Positions 43,186 to 51,796 of a DNA stretch of 64,000 nucleotides are shown here, piece after piece. Numbering within the stretch: the first letter of the stretch is position 1; each line of letters starts with the position of its first letter. Location: assembly GCF_000020645.1 (NCBI RefSeq), contig NC_011060.1, positions 1,378,501-1,442,500 on the forward strand, read 5' to 3'. Both the position numbers and the translations under genes were made by a program. This DNA comes from Pelodictyon phaeoclathratiforme BU-1. GTDB taxonomy: Bacteria; Bacteroidota; Chlorobiia; Chlorobiales; Chlorobiaceae. The notes under the pieces are model-generated. The model did no database searches. It was not told the origin of the DNA and was given only the letters and a program-made list of their open reading frames with translations.

Positions 43186-45312
43186 ATGACACTATTTATG
43201 CAAACTGGAAATAAAGAAAATGTCAAGGTGCAAGCTGCTCCGGATTTTTCGGACACCTCCCTGTATGTCAACAGGGAGTTGAGCTGGATCTATTTTAACC
43301 AGCGAGTACTTCATGAGGCGCTTGATCCTGAAGCTCACCCACTTCTTGATCGGGTAAAATTCATCTCGATTTTTAGTTCAAATCTTGACGAATATTTCAT
43401 GATTCGAGTTGCCGGTATTGAGGATCAGTATGAGGCGGGTATTCAGGATCGAACGATCGATGGCCATACTCCCTTTGAACAGCTCGAAAAAATCCGGATG
43501 ATGGTTCTGCAGCAGTTGAGTGAGAGAAACAAGTGTTTTTATCACGATCTGGTGCCAGCATTGCAACAGCAGGGTATCCTCTTCCTTAGGGTTTCCGAAC
43601 TCTCCGTACTCCAGCAGAAAGCTTTGAGTCACTATTTTCGCAAGGAGATCTATCCGGTACTCACTCCGCTGGCTTTTGATACCGGTCATCCCTTTCCATT
43701 CATGTCGAACCTCTCCCTGAACCTTGCTGTTGAACTGGAGGACGAAGAAAGCAGCACATTGAAGTTTGCTCGTGTAAAGGTGCCGAGCATTCTTCCCCGA
43801 CTGTTGCAGCTTAATGCAATCAAGGGTTTTAATGATGACGGGATCATACGTTTTATCTGGCTGGAGGATCTCGTTGAACACAATCTTGCTCAGTTATTTC
43901 CAAAAATGAAGATTATTCAATCGCATCTTTTCAGATTGATTCGCGATGCTGATATCGAAATTGAGGAAGATGAGGCGGGTGATTTGCTTGAAACCATCGA
44001 ACAGGGAATCCGCTCACAACGCTACGGGAAAGTCGTACGACTCGACATTACTCCTGCCATGCCTCTTTCGGTCAGAAAACTTCTCATGAAAAACCTGGAA
44101 GTCACCGAGCGAAACGTTTATGAAATAGATGGGGCTCTTGGATTAGGGTGCCTTCTGGATCTTCTGAAGATCGATAGACCAGAGCTGAAAGATGAACCTT
44201 TTGTGCCCGGTAACCGTATTGCAGAGCAGTTTAATAACGATATTTTCAGCGCCATAAAAGCAAAAGATCAGTTACTCTATCATCCCTACGACTCCTTTCA
44301 GCCTGTTGTGGATTTTATCAGTCAGGCGGCAATTGATCCCGATGTACTCTCAATAAAGCAGACACTTTACAGGGTCGGAAGTAATTCGCCTATTGTCCAG
44401 GCGTTGATGAAAGCTGCTGAAGAGGGCAAGCAAGTTGCCGTACTCGTTGAACTCAAGGCAAGATTTGATGAAGAGAACAACATCGTCTGGGCCCGGGCGC
44501 TGGAAGATGTCGGGGCGCATGTTGCCTACGGTTTGCCGGGATTGAAAACCCATGCAAAGCTTACCCTGATTGTTCGTCGTGAACAGCAGAAGCTGAAAAG
44601 GTACCTGCATCTTGGTACAGGTAATTACAACCCCGCAACCGGAAAGATCTATACTGATTACAGCCTGTTTACGGCGAATGAGCAACTTGCAAACGATGTT
44701 GCGGAACTCTTCAACGCTTTGACCGGATATTCAAAACATACCGAATATCGAAAACTGCTCGTCTCGCCGATCAATACCAGAAAACGGATAATCGAGATGA
44801 TTGACAGGGAGATCGAGTGGAACAGGAAGGAGAGTAAAGGGAGAATCATCATGAAGATGAATGCTCTCGTGGATGCCAAAACCATTCGAGCGCTCTACCG
44901 GGCCTCCTGCGAAGGGGTCAAGATTGATCTCATCATCCGTGGAATCTGTTGCCTGAAGCCCGGAATTCCGGGAGTCAGCGAGAATATCAGGGTTATCAGT
45001 GTTATCGGACGTTTTCTTGAACATAGCAGAGCCTACTTCTTCCAAAATGGCGGGAAAGGAGAATTATATCTTGGAAGCGCTGATATCATGCCAAGAAACC
45101 TTGATGATCGGGTTGAAACGCTTTTTCCGGTATTCGACAAGGCGTTCATTCAGGTTGTCAAATCTGATCTTGACCTGATTCTGAGTGATAATGTGAAAGC
45201 GTGGCAGATGAACGCCGAAGGCATTTACTCAAAGATCAGCAACGATGCGCCGGAAGTCGACAGTCAGGCACTGTTTTTATCGAGGGCTACACTGAAAAAA
45301 AAGGCACTATAA
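43186..45312 (+). CDS. ppk1: polyphosphate kinase 1
   Basis: A 708-residue enzyme with the four PPK1 domains. It polymerises the gamma-phosphate of ATP into polyphosphate. The phosphorylated histidine is H456 in LKTHAKLTLI, and HLGTGNYNPATGKIYTDYSLFT is the second active-site signature. The N-terminal YVNRELSWIYFNQRVLHEA is diagnostic. GICCLKPGIPGVSENIRVISVIGRFLEHSRAY is the closing signature. Green sulfur bacteria accumulate polyphosphate granules, which suits the gene. It is followed by rpiB after 18 bases. Confidence 0.96.
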   Translation: MTLFMQTGNKENVKVQAAPDFSDTSLYVNRELSWIYFNQRVLHEALDPEAHPLLDRVKFISIFSSNLDEYFMIRVAGIEDQYEAGIQDRTIDGHTPFEQLEKIRMMVLQQLSERNKCFYHDLVPALQQQGILFLRVSELSVLQQKALSHYFRKEIYPVLTPLAFDTGHPFPFMSNLSLNLAVELEDEESSTLKFARVKVPSILPRLLQLNAIKGFNDDGIIRFIWLEDLVEHNLAQLFPKMKIIQSHLFRLIRDADIEIEEDEAGDLLETIEQGIRSQRYGKVVRLDITPAMPLSVRKLLMKNLEVTERNVYEIDGALGLGCLLDLLKIDRPELKDEPFVPGNRIAEQFNNDIFSAIKAKDQLLYHPYDSFQPVVDFISQAAIDPDVLSIKQTLYRVGSNSPIVQALMKAAEEGKQVAVLVELKARFDEENNIVWARALEDVGAHVAYGLPGLKTHAKLTLIVRREQQKLKRYLHLGTGNYNPATGKIYTDYSLFTANEQLANDVAELFNALTGYSKHTEYRKLLVSPINTRKRIIEMIDREIEWNRKESKGRIIMKMNALVDAKTIRALYRASCEGVKIDLIIRGICCLKPGIPGVSENIRVISVIGRFLEHSRAYFFQNGGKGELYLGSADIMPRNLDDRVETLFPVFDKAFIQVVKSDLDLILSDNVKAWQMNAEGIYSKISNDAPEVDSQALFLSRATLKKKAL

Positions 45313-45330
45313 ATTCAAAATAAATGTGTT

Positions 45331-45765
45331 ATGAAAATTGCAGTTGGAAGCGATCATGCCGGATTTACATTCAAAAAAACTGTTACCGATTGGCTTGAAC
45401 GCCATGATTATGAATTCGACGACATGGGGCCATATAATGAGGAATCAGTCGATTATCCCGATTATGCCCGCAAAGTTGCCGAGGCTGTAGCAGCTCAGCA
45501 GTGCGATTCGGGGATACTGTTGTGCGGAACTGGTATTGGTGTTTCAATTTCAGCCAATAAAATCAAGGGCATCCGGGCGGCTCTTGCCTGTAACCCGGAA
45601 TTCGCGACACTTGCCCGACAGCATAATAATGCCAATATTATCTGTTTTTCCGCGCGTTTTACCGATAAAGCTACGATTGAACAAAGTCTTCACAACTGGT
45701 TTACCACCGATTTTGAAGGGGGAAGGCATCAGCGAAGAGTGAATAAAATCGAACCATGCTGTTAA
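45331..45765 (+). CDS. rpiB: ribose-5-phosphate isomerase B
   Basis: The 144-residue protein has the RpiB marks VGSDHAGFTFK, the active-site LLCGTGIGVSISANK (cysteine base), and HNNANIICFSARF. It interconverts ribulose- and ribose-5-phosphate in the pentose pathway. Length is standard. It overlaps the next gene by 10 bases and lies 18 bases behind ppk1. Confidence 0.95.
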   Translation: MKIAVGSDHAGFTFKKTVTDWLERHDYEFDDMGPYNEESVDYPDYARKVAEAVAAQQCDSGILLCGTGIGVSISANKIKGIRAALACNPEFATLARQHNNANIICFSARFTDKATIEQSLHNWFTTDFEGGRHQRRVNKIEPCC

Positions 45766-46445
45766 CAGAATACATTGAAAGTAATCTTGACAGATCCTTC
45801 CCATTCTTTGCGGATGATACCTTGGTCGTGGAGGTTCTCGCCTTCATGCAAAAAAGAGGTCTTGAGTTTGCACCGGTACTGCATGATGGAAAAATCGTGG
45901 CAATGGCGAGCATTATGGACCTTTTACCCTCAGAGCAGTCAACAATGACAAACGGAGTGCTTCTGAGGGAGCTCAAGCTTGAAAGAGTTGGGAGTATCGG
46001 ACTTCATGAGCATGTGTTCGATATCTTTTCACGGATTGGTACCTTTTCATCTCCTCTGATCGCGGTATCAGAAGAGGAGGGAAGGTACATCGGTGTGATT
46101 GAAAAAACGCTCCTTCTTGAGCGTATTGCCGCTATTTTTCATTTGGGCGAAGAGGCGGTAACCCTTGAGCTGAATGTTCCATCCTTTGAACTGAAACTCT
46201 CCGAGGTTATTGCCGCATTTGAAAAAAATGATGCGACTGTGCTGAGTTTTGGTATGTACTCCGCAACTCCGGAAGGTGAGGGAATGGTTATCGCCTTCAG
46301 GCTTCAGACACATGATCTCTTTCGGCTTGTTAAAAATCTGGAAAAATATGGCTATTCCATTCGCTACACATCAACATTTTTCAGGGAAAAAGATGATGAG
46401 ATGAGAGAAAAAGCTCTTGAATTTATTCATTTTATGGACATGTAG
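45756..46445 (+). CDS. CBS-domain protein
   Basis: This 229-residue protein holds two CBS repeats: one at about residues 10-58 (DDTLVVEVLAFMQKRGLEFAPVLHDGKIVAMASIMDLL), and a second at about 77-125 (GSIGLHEHVFDIFSRIGTFSSPLIAVSEEEGRYIGVIEKTLLL). The C-terminal part is an ACT-like or degenerate region (LELNVPSFELKLSEVIAAFEKNDATVLSFGMYSATPEGEGMVIAFRLQT). CBS pairs usually bind adenosyl ligands. It starts inside rpiB, so translation is coupled; a regulatory link with sugar metabolism is possible but unproven. Confidence 0.88.
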   Translation: MLLTEYIESNLDRSFPFFADDTLVVEVLAFMQKRGLEFAPVLHDGKIVAMASIMDLLPSEQSTMTNGVLLRELKLERVGSIGLHEHVFDIFSRIGTFSSPLIAVSEEEGRYIGVIEKTLLLERIAAIFHLGEEAVTLELNVPSFELKLSEVIAAFEKNDATVLSFGMYSATPEGEGMVIAFRLQTHDLFRLVKNLEKYGYSIRYTSTFFREKDDEMREKALEFIHFMDM

Positions 46446-46571
46446 CTTTTTCAGGCAAGCAGGAAGTGCGTGAGCCATACTGTAGAATGGTTTTCGCTGA
46501 AGTGTAAAAGAATGGTGGTGGTTGTCTGTTATGGAGTGGTACTCACAAGTTTTATAAATCGCAGGTTATGT

Positions 46572-47789
46572 ATGAAAAATGAACACTCTGCCGGACTTTC
46601 CGGACGGATTCAGAAGCGTGCAGCAGAGATTTTTGCGGAAGTTGTTGCCTTACGGAGGGATATTCACCTCCACCCTGAACTCTCTTATGAAGAGGTAAGG
46701 ACAACAGCCCTCATTGCAGATTATCTGCTTGGCCAGGGTATTACACCGGAGTCGCCCCTCCTTGAAACCGGTGTTGTTGCCATGATTTCTGGAGAGCACA
46801 AATCAAACAAAGGTAAAGTTGTTGCCTTAAGGGCTGATATTGATGCACTTCCCCTTAACGAAGAGAACCAGCACGGCTTTTGTTCCCTTGAATCCGGAAA
46901 AATGCATGCATGTGGTCATGACATGCATACCGCAATGCTTCTCGGGGCAGCAAAAATTCTATCGGAGATGAAAGATGAGCTTGAAGGAGATGTGCTCCTT
47001 GTTTTTCAGCCAGCCGAAGAAAAAGCCCCGGGTGGTGCAAAACCATTGCTTGATGCCGGTCTTTTCAAGCGCTTCCACCCATCGGTCATTATTGGTCAGC
47101 ACTGCTTTCCCAATGTTGAAACCGGAAAGGTTGCCCTCTGCAAAGGGAGTTTTATGGCTGCTGCTGACGAATTGTATTTTACCGTTACAGGGCAGGGAGG
47201 TCATGCTTCTGCGCCACACAAATCTGCCGACCCTGTTCTGGCTGCAGCTCATATCATTACTGCGGTTCAGCATCTTGTCAGCAGGGTTGTTCCTCCCCAT
47301 GAACCAGCCGTTGTTTCGATAGCATCCATTCATGGTGGCAATGCGCCCAATGTCATTCCGAGACAGGTAACGATGTCAGGCACCATGAGAACCATGAATG
47401 AGGATGTACGATCTCTGCTCCAGGATAAGCTTCGCCAGACAGTCGAGCATGTTGCCCGGGGACTCGGTGTTGAGGGTGAAGTGGAAATCAGGAAGGGCTA
47501 TCCGGTACTTTTTAACGACCTCGCTGTTACGGAAAAAGCGGAAACTATCTGTGGCGAGTATCTGGGTACGGAAAATGTGCTTGCGAGTGAGCCGCTTATG
47601 ACCGCAGAGGATTTTGCATACTATCTGCAGGAGTGTCCGGGGAGTTTCTGGCAGATAGGGACAGGAACCCTTCAATACGAAAAGGGAAACACCCTGCACT
47701 CGCCAACCTTCAATCCTGAAGAACGAGCTCTTGAAATTGGCAGTGGATTGCTTGCCTATGCAGCAGTACGTCTCCTTCAATCAATATAA
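46572..47789 (+). CDS. M20-family amidohydrolase (IAA/hippurate-like)
   Basis: From the ATG at 46572 the product is 405 residues; an earlier frame start at 46470 adds 34 unrelated residues. Marks of the M20D group are LRRDIHLHPELSYEE, LRADIDALPLNEEN, the metal site MHACGHDMHTAML, VFQPAEEKAPGGAKPLL and the C-terminal MTAEDFAYYLQECPG. These metal-dependent enzymes hydrolyse N-acyl or N-carbamoyl amino acids; the exact substrate is open. Cytosolic. It is followed by the bidirectional terminator at 47830-47857. Confidence 0.92.
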   Translation: MKNEHSAGLSGRIQKRAAEIFAEVVALRRDIHLHPELSYEEVRTTALIADYLLGQGITPESPLLETGVVAMISGEHKSNKGKVVALRADIDALPLNEENQHGFCSLESGKMHACGHDMHTAMLLGAAKILSEMKDELEGDVLLVFQPAEEKAPGGAKPLLDAGLFKRFHPSVIIGQHCFPNVETGKVALCKGSFMAAADELYFTVTGQGGHASAPHKSADPVLAAAHIITAVQHLVSRVVPPHEPAVVSIASIHGGNAPNVIPRQVTMSGTMRTMNEDVRSLLQDKLRQTVEHVARGLGVEGEVEIRKGYPVLFNDLAVTEKAETICGEYLGTENVLASEPLMTAEDFAYYLQECPGSFWQIGTGTLQYEKGNTLHSPTFNPEERALEIGSGLLAYAAVRLLQSI

Positions 47790-47829
47790 GGGACCTCTTT
47801 TTCCACCGCACAAATTTTGATTTCTCAAA

Positions 47830-47857
47830 AAAAAAGGCGCCCATGAGCGCCTTTTTT
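47830..47857. terminator. bidirectional intrinsic terminator
   Basis: AAAAAAGGCGC (47830-47840) and GCGCCTTTTTT (47847-47857) form a perfect 11-bp stem around CCATGA. Runs of T follow the GC core on both strands, so the element ends the M20 gene on the plus strand and the fba gene on the minus strand. Confidence 0.92.
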
Positions 47858-47873
47858 ACTGAACTGAAACAAA

Positions 47874-48848
47874 TTACGCTTTGCCGTCAGAGCCGAGAAC
47901 GTTGATGATCTTGTGAACATAAAGTTTCTTGAGAGCATCACGAGCCGGGCCCAGATATTTTCTCGGATCGAACTCTTCAGGTTTTTCATCAAGCACTTTA
48001 CGGATGGCGGCCGTCATGGCAAGACGTCCATCAGAGTCAATATTGATTTTGCAGACCGCTGATTTGGCAGCAAGGCGAAGCTGATCTTCACTGATGCCGA
48101 TAGCATCCTTCAGTTTTCCGCCGTGCTCGTTGATGGTTTTAACCAAGTCCTGTGGCACAGAAGAGGAACCATGAAGGACGATAGGAAATCCGGGAATACG
48201 GTGTTCAATTTCGGTCAGGATATCGAGGCGGATTTTCGGATCTTCGCCCGGTTTGAACTTGAAGGCGCCATGTGAAGTTCCAATGGAGATAGCAAGACTG
48301 TCAACACCGGTTTTTGAAACGAAATCCTCAACCTCTTCCGGCTGGGTATAGGTGTGATGTGCGGCGGAAACCTCATCTTCAATACCTGCAAGCACGCCAA
48401 GTTCACCCTCTACGGTAACGTCGAACTGGTGAGCATAGGCAACAACTTTTTTGGTCAGTTCAATGTTATCCTCATAAGAGAGATGCGAACCATCAATCAT
48501 CACTGAGGAAAAGCCGGAATCGATGCAGTCTTTGCAGAGTTCAAAGCTGTCGCCGTGATCAAGATGAAGGACAATCGGAATCGGGCTGCCAAGTTCGGCT
48601 GCGTAGGCAACAGCTCCCTGGGCAAGATAACGAAGCAGGGTTTCGTTGGCATAGCTTCTTGCACCCTTCGAAACCTGCAGGATGACGGGAGATTTGGTTT
48701 CAGCACAGGCGAGGATAATTGCCTGCATCTGCTCAAGATTATTGAAGTTATATGCAGGGATTGCGTAGCCGCCTGTTACTGCTTTACTGAAAAGTTCCCG
48801 ACTGTTGCAGAGCCCGAGTTCTTTGTAACTGATTTTGTTCTTTTCCAT
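47874..48848 (-). CDS. fba: class II fructose-bisphosphate aldolase
   Basis: The 324-residue protein has the class II zinc site HLDHGD (about residue 98), the N-terminal AVTGGYAIPAYNFNNLEQMQAI, SVMIDGSHLSYEDNIELTKKVV, VEGELGVLAGIED and the GSSSVP phosphate-binding loop (VLHGSSSVPQD). It cleaves fructose-1,6-bisphosphate in glycolysis and works in reverse in gluconeogenesis after carbon fixation by the reductive TCA cycle. It has its own terminator. Confidence 0.96.
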   Translation of the reverse strand: MEKNKISYKELGLCNSRELFSKAVTGGYAIPAYNFNNLEQMQAIILACAETKSPVILQVSKGARSYANETLLRYLAQGAVAYAAELGSPIPIVLHLDHGDSFELCKDCIDSGFSSVMIDGSHLSYEDNIELTKKVVAYAHQFDVTVEGELGVLAGIEDEVSAAHHTYTQPEEVEDFVSKTGVDSLAISIGTSHGAFKFKPGEDPKIRLDILTEIEHRIPGFPIVLHGSSSVPQDLVKTINEHGGKLKDAIGISEDQLRLAAKSAVCKINIDSDGRLAMTAAIRKVLDEKPEEFDPRKYLGPARDALKKLYVHKIINVLGSDGKA

Positions 48849-49009
48849 TGAAAGCTTTTCTTTTATTTACTATAATGTGCGGAAATTTTCTTCAGAATAT
48901 CTGCCTTTGAAGGCATTGCCAAATGCTCCCTAATATATGTATATTCGCTTTCTTATTCAAGTGTAGTTTTGACTGCTGCCCTTAACCCTTTGAAATCATC
49001 ACGCACAAA

Positions 49010-51076
49010 ATGCTTAGAAAAAAACTGCTTCTCATGATTGTGATATTGGGAAGTAATGTGCCGGTATTTGCAATAAATGCAAAAAATTCCGTTCCTGCTG
49101 TGCCGGTTGTAACCCTCAAGCCTACAGCGGCACAGGAGGAAGCTGGCAAATATATCAGTCAATATCTTCTGCAGAACCACTATAGAAAGGTATCAGTCAA
49201 TGACTCTCTTTCCCGGCAGATACTCAATCGCTATATCGAAAATCTTGACGGAAGCAAAAGTTATTTTGTTGCAAGTGAGGTAGAAAGCCTCCATCATGTT
49301 TATGGAAACCGTATTGATGATGAATTTCTTTCCGGCAAGGCAAATGCGGGATTTGGGGTCTATAACTTTTTTCTTAAACGTGCTAAAGAAAAAATGCGGT
49401 ATATGAGGGCTGTTGCGGATACCGTGCATTTTAATTTTTCAATTCCGGAAACCCTTGACCTTGATCGCAAGGCTGATCCATGGCCTGCCGACCGACGTCA
49501 GCTCTCCGAACTATGGAAAAAAGAGCTGAAATATCAATGGTTCAATCTTAAATATTCCGGAGAAAACAACAAAACCATCAGGCAGACACTTTCAAAGAGT
49601 TTCACAAACCGATTGAACCTTCTTAACCGTCAAAAGCCGGAAGATGCCTTTCAGGCTTATACCTATGCCTTGACCACATCGTTCGATCCCCATACCAGTT
49701 ATTTCTCTCCGGATGAGTACGAAAACTTTCAGATCGACATGAGTCGATCCCTTGAGGGAATTGGAGCCAAACTGCAGACAGAGAGCGAGTATACCGTTGT
49801 TAATGAGATTATTGCGGGAGGCCCGGCTTTTAAGAGCAATCTCCTGAAAAAAGGGGATAAAATTATTGGTGTCGGGCAAGGGCGGAGTGGGAATATTACT
49901 GATGTTTCCGGTTGGAGAATTAATGATGTCGTAAGGCTTATCCGCGGGAAAAAAGGTACCATCGTACGTCTTAAAGTTTTCCCGGCAAATCAGGGTGGAC
50001 GTGGGCCAGCAAAAATTGTACTCCTCCAGCGAGACAAGGTCGATTTGCTGGAACAGGCGGCAAAGAAAAGTATTATCCAACTCAATGGAGAGAAAATAGG
50101 GGTTATTACCATACCCTCATTTTACCTTGATTTTGAAGGTCAGCAACAGAATGCCGGTAATTACAACAGCACAAGTCGTGATGTAACCCGTATTTTGAAT
50201 GAACTCAAGAATGAAGGTGTCGAGGGTCTTGTGATAGATCTTCGTGACAACGGCGGCGGTTCGCTTGAAGAGTCCGTGAATGTTACGGGACTTTTCATTC
50301 CAAATGGCCCTGTTGTGCAGATAAGTAACTCAACCGGCGGCAAAATGGTGCTCAGGGATGAAGACCGCAGAGTTCTTTACAGCGGCCCGCTTGCTGTGTT
50401 GGTCAATCGTTACAGCGCATCAGCTTCCGAAATTTTTGCTGCAGCCATACAGGATTATGGGCGTGGAGTTGTTATTGGAGAGAGAACGTTTGGGAAAGGA
50501 ACGGTTCAAAGCATCATAAAACTGACGAGGCCCTTCTCATTTTTTGGAAAGCAGCCTGATCTTGGTCAAATCAAGCTCACTGTTGCCAAATTTTACAGGA
50601 TATCCGGGGGCAGCACTCAGCATAAAGGGGTTTTGCCCGATATTATTATGCCCTCCATGATTGACACCGCTCTTGTAGGAGAGGATACCTACAGCAGCAG
50701 TTTGCCCTGGAGTACTCTTTCACGATCGTTTTATCGTCCTACAGCAGATGTCAGCCCGGAAGAGATCACTCTGCTTCGTCATAAGCAGCAGGAACGATCA
50801 TCAAAGAACCGTTTTTATCAGGCCTATCTGCATGACTTGAGTATCCTGAACCAGATTCGCAAAAAAAAGGCGGTCTCACTTCAGGATTCTGCCTTTAAAT
50901 CGGAAACAGAGCGCATCAAGCTGATTGAAGGATTGTGGAGTGCCGATACTGATTCGACCAACGGCAAGAACAGGGATGTGTTGCTCAACCAGTCGGCAGC
51001 AGTTGTTTCCGATATAATAGATCTGAAAGCAGCGCAAAGAGAGACGGTTACGCGGACGTTACCATCACTGAACTGA
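49010..51076 (+). CDS. prc: carboxy-terminal processing protease (Prc), copy 1
   Basis: The 688-residue S41 protease has a signal peptide (cleavage near residue 22), an N-terminal helical domain, a PDZ domain (about 245-330: [41 protein letters not shown]), and the protease core with DLRDNGGG and S471 with K496 as the serine/lysine pair ([30 protein letters not shown]). The C-terminal tail holds a Prc-type DUF3340 region. It acts in the periplasm. A paralogue of nearly equal length lies at 51797-53860, with most of the sequence conserved. It ends just before a tatA remnant. Confidence 0.93.
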   Translation: MLRKKLLLMIVILGSNVPVFAINAKNSVPAVPVVTLKPTAAQEEAGKYISQYLLQNHYRKVSVNDSLSRQILNRYIENLDGSKSYFVASEVESLHHVYGNRIDDEFLSGKANAGFGVYNFFLKRAKEKMRYMRAVADTVHFNFSIPETLDLDRKADPWPADRRQLSELWKKELKYQWFNLKYSGENNKTIRQTLSKSFTNRLNLLNRQKPEDAFQAYTYALTTSFDPHTSYFSPDEYENFQIDMSRSLEGIGAKLQTESEYTVVNEIIAGGPAFKSNLLKKGDKIIGVGQGRSGNITDVSGWRINDVVRLIRGKKGTIVRLKVFPANQGGRGPAKIVLLQRDKVDLLEQAAKKSIIQLNGEKIGVITIPSFYLDFEGQQQNAGNYNSTSRDVTRILNELKNEGVEGLVIDLRDNGGGSLEESVNVTGLFIPNGPVVQISNSTGGKMVLRDEDRRVLYSGPLAVLVNRYSASASEIFAAAIQDYGRGVVIGERTFGKGTVQSIIKLTRPFSFFGKQPDLGQIKLTVAKFYRISGGSTQHKGVLPDIIMPSMIDTALVGEDTYSSSLPWSTLSRSFYRPTADVSPEEITLLRHKQQERSSKNRFYQAYLHDLSILNQIRKKKAVSLQDSAFKSETERIKLIEGLWSADTDSTNGKNRDVLLNQSAAVVSDIIDLKAAQRETVTRTLPSLN

Positions 51077-51078
51077 CA

Positions 51079-51240
51079 TTTCCTGAACCTTCAAAACTGC
51101 CGGAATTGGCACGGGGAATCGGCAAAGGGATGTGAGAATTTAAAAAAGCACAGGCTGATTTTGAAAATGAATTCAATAAGGTCGTTGATACCGCACCATC
51201 AAGGAATGAAGATGATGTTTCGGTTGATAATGAAACATGA
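51079..51240 (+). pseudogene. tatA: tatA remnant
   Basis: Translation reads PSKLPELARGIGKGM, a TGA stop, EFKKAQADFENEFNK and a hydrophilic acidic tail. This is the amphipathic helix and tail of TatA (normally FGPSKLPELARGLGKGxxEFKKA). The membrane helix is missing, replaced by the end of the prc gene at 51076, and the TGA at 51133-51135 interrupts the helix. The frame ends with TGA overlapping the ATG of the next gene at 51237, so the original tatA was probably coupled to it. It is a dead fragment; the functional tatA must be elsewhere. Confidence 0.85.
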
Positions 51241-51776
51241 AAAATCAAGTAAATTGTATGAGAAAAAAAATTTTGTTTCTTAAAAAATATTTAAATAATC
51301 CACAGAGTATTGGCTCCGTCATACCCTCTTCTGAATTTTTGGCAAAAGCCATGTTTAAATCAATCAAAGAGTTGGATGATACGGCTGTTATTGAGATCGG
51401 CGCTGGAACCGGAGCAATCACAAAACATATATCAAGCCTGAACCCGTTACTGGTTGAAATCGATCAGGAATTTTGTGCCGTACTACGGAAAAATTTCCCC
51501 CATCTGAAGACGGTCAATTCATGTGCGCTGGAGGAGTTAAAAAAAGTTGACGAGCGGTTTGGTCTGGTTCTTTCAATTCCCTTGATCAACAATCCGTTCA
51601 AGTCATCATTTATCCCCATTGTTAATACACTCTACAGCAAAGGCCTCCTCAAATGGTGTGTCATGTACACGTATGGCCTCAATAATCCTCTTGATGAAGT
51701 TGATTTTCGGAGTAAAGCAAGAAAGCGGTTTGTTTTAAAAAATATTCCACCAGCCTCTGTCTGGGTTTATTCATAA
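51237..51776 (+). CDS. PmtA-like phospholipid N-methyltransferase
   Basis: The 179-residue protein reads MRKKILFLKKYLNNPQSIGSVIPSSEFLAKAM, a start typical of Rhodobacter-type PmtA, then VIEIGAGTGAITKHI (SAM motif I) and LVEIDQEFCAVLRKNFP. It lacks the NPPY-type motif of KsgA rRNA methylases, so a lipid substrate is more likely; FGLVLSIPLINNPFKSSFIPIV stands in the motif IV region. The gene overlaps the tatA remnant by 4 bases and lies between the two prc copies. Its base composition is AT-richer than its neighbours. Confidence 0.75.
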   Translation: MKNQVNCMRKKILFLKKYLNNPQSIGSVIPSSEFLAKAMFKSIKELDDTAVIEIGAGTGAITKHISSLNPLLVEIDQEFCAVLRKNFPHLKTVNSCALEELKKVDERFGLVLSIPLINNPFKSSFIPIVNTLYSKGLLKWCVMYTYGLNNPLDEVDFRSKARKRFVLKNIPPASVWVYS

Positions 51777-51796
51777 GCTTATCATACCTAACGACA

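Noticed and set aside
51107..51125. TGGCACG resembling a -24 element
   Set aside because: It lies in the tatA remnant and has no TTGC at the right distance.
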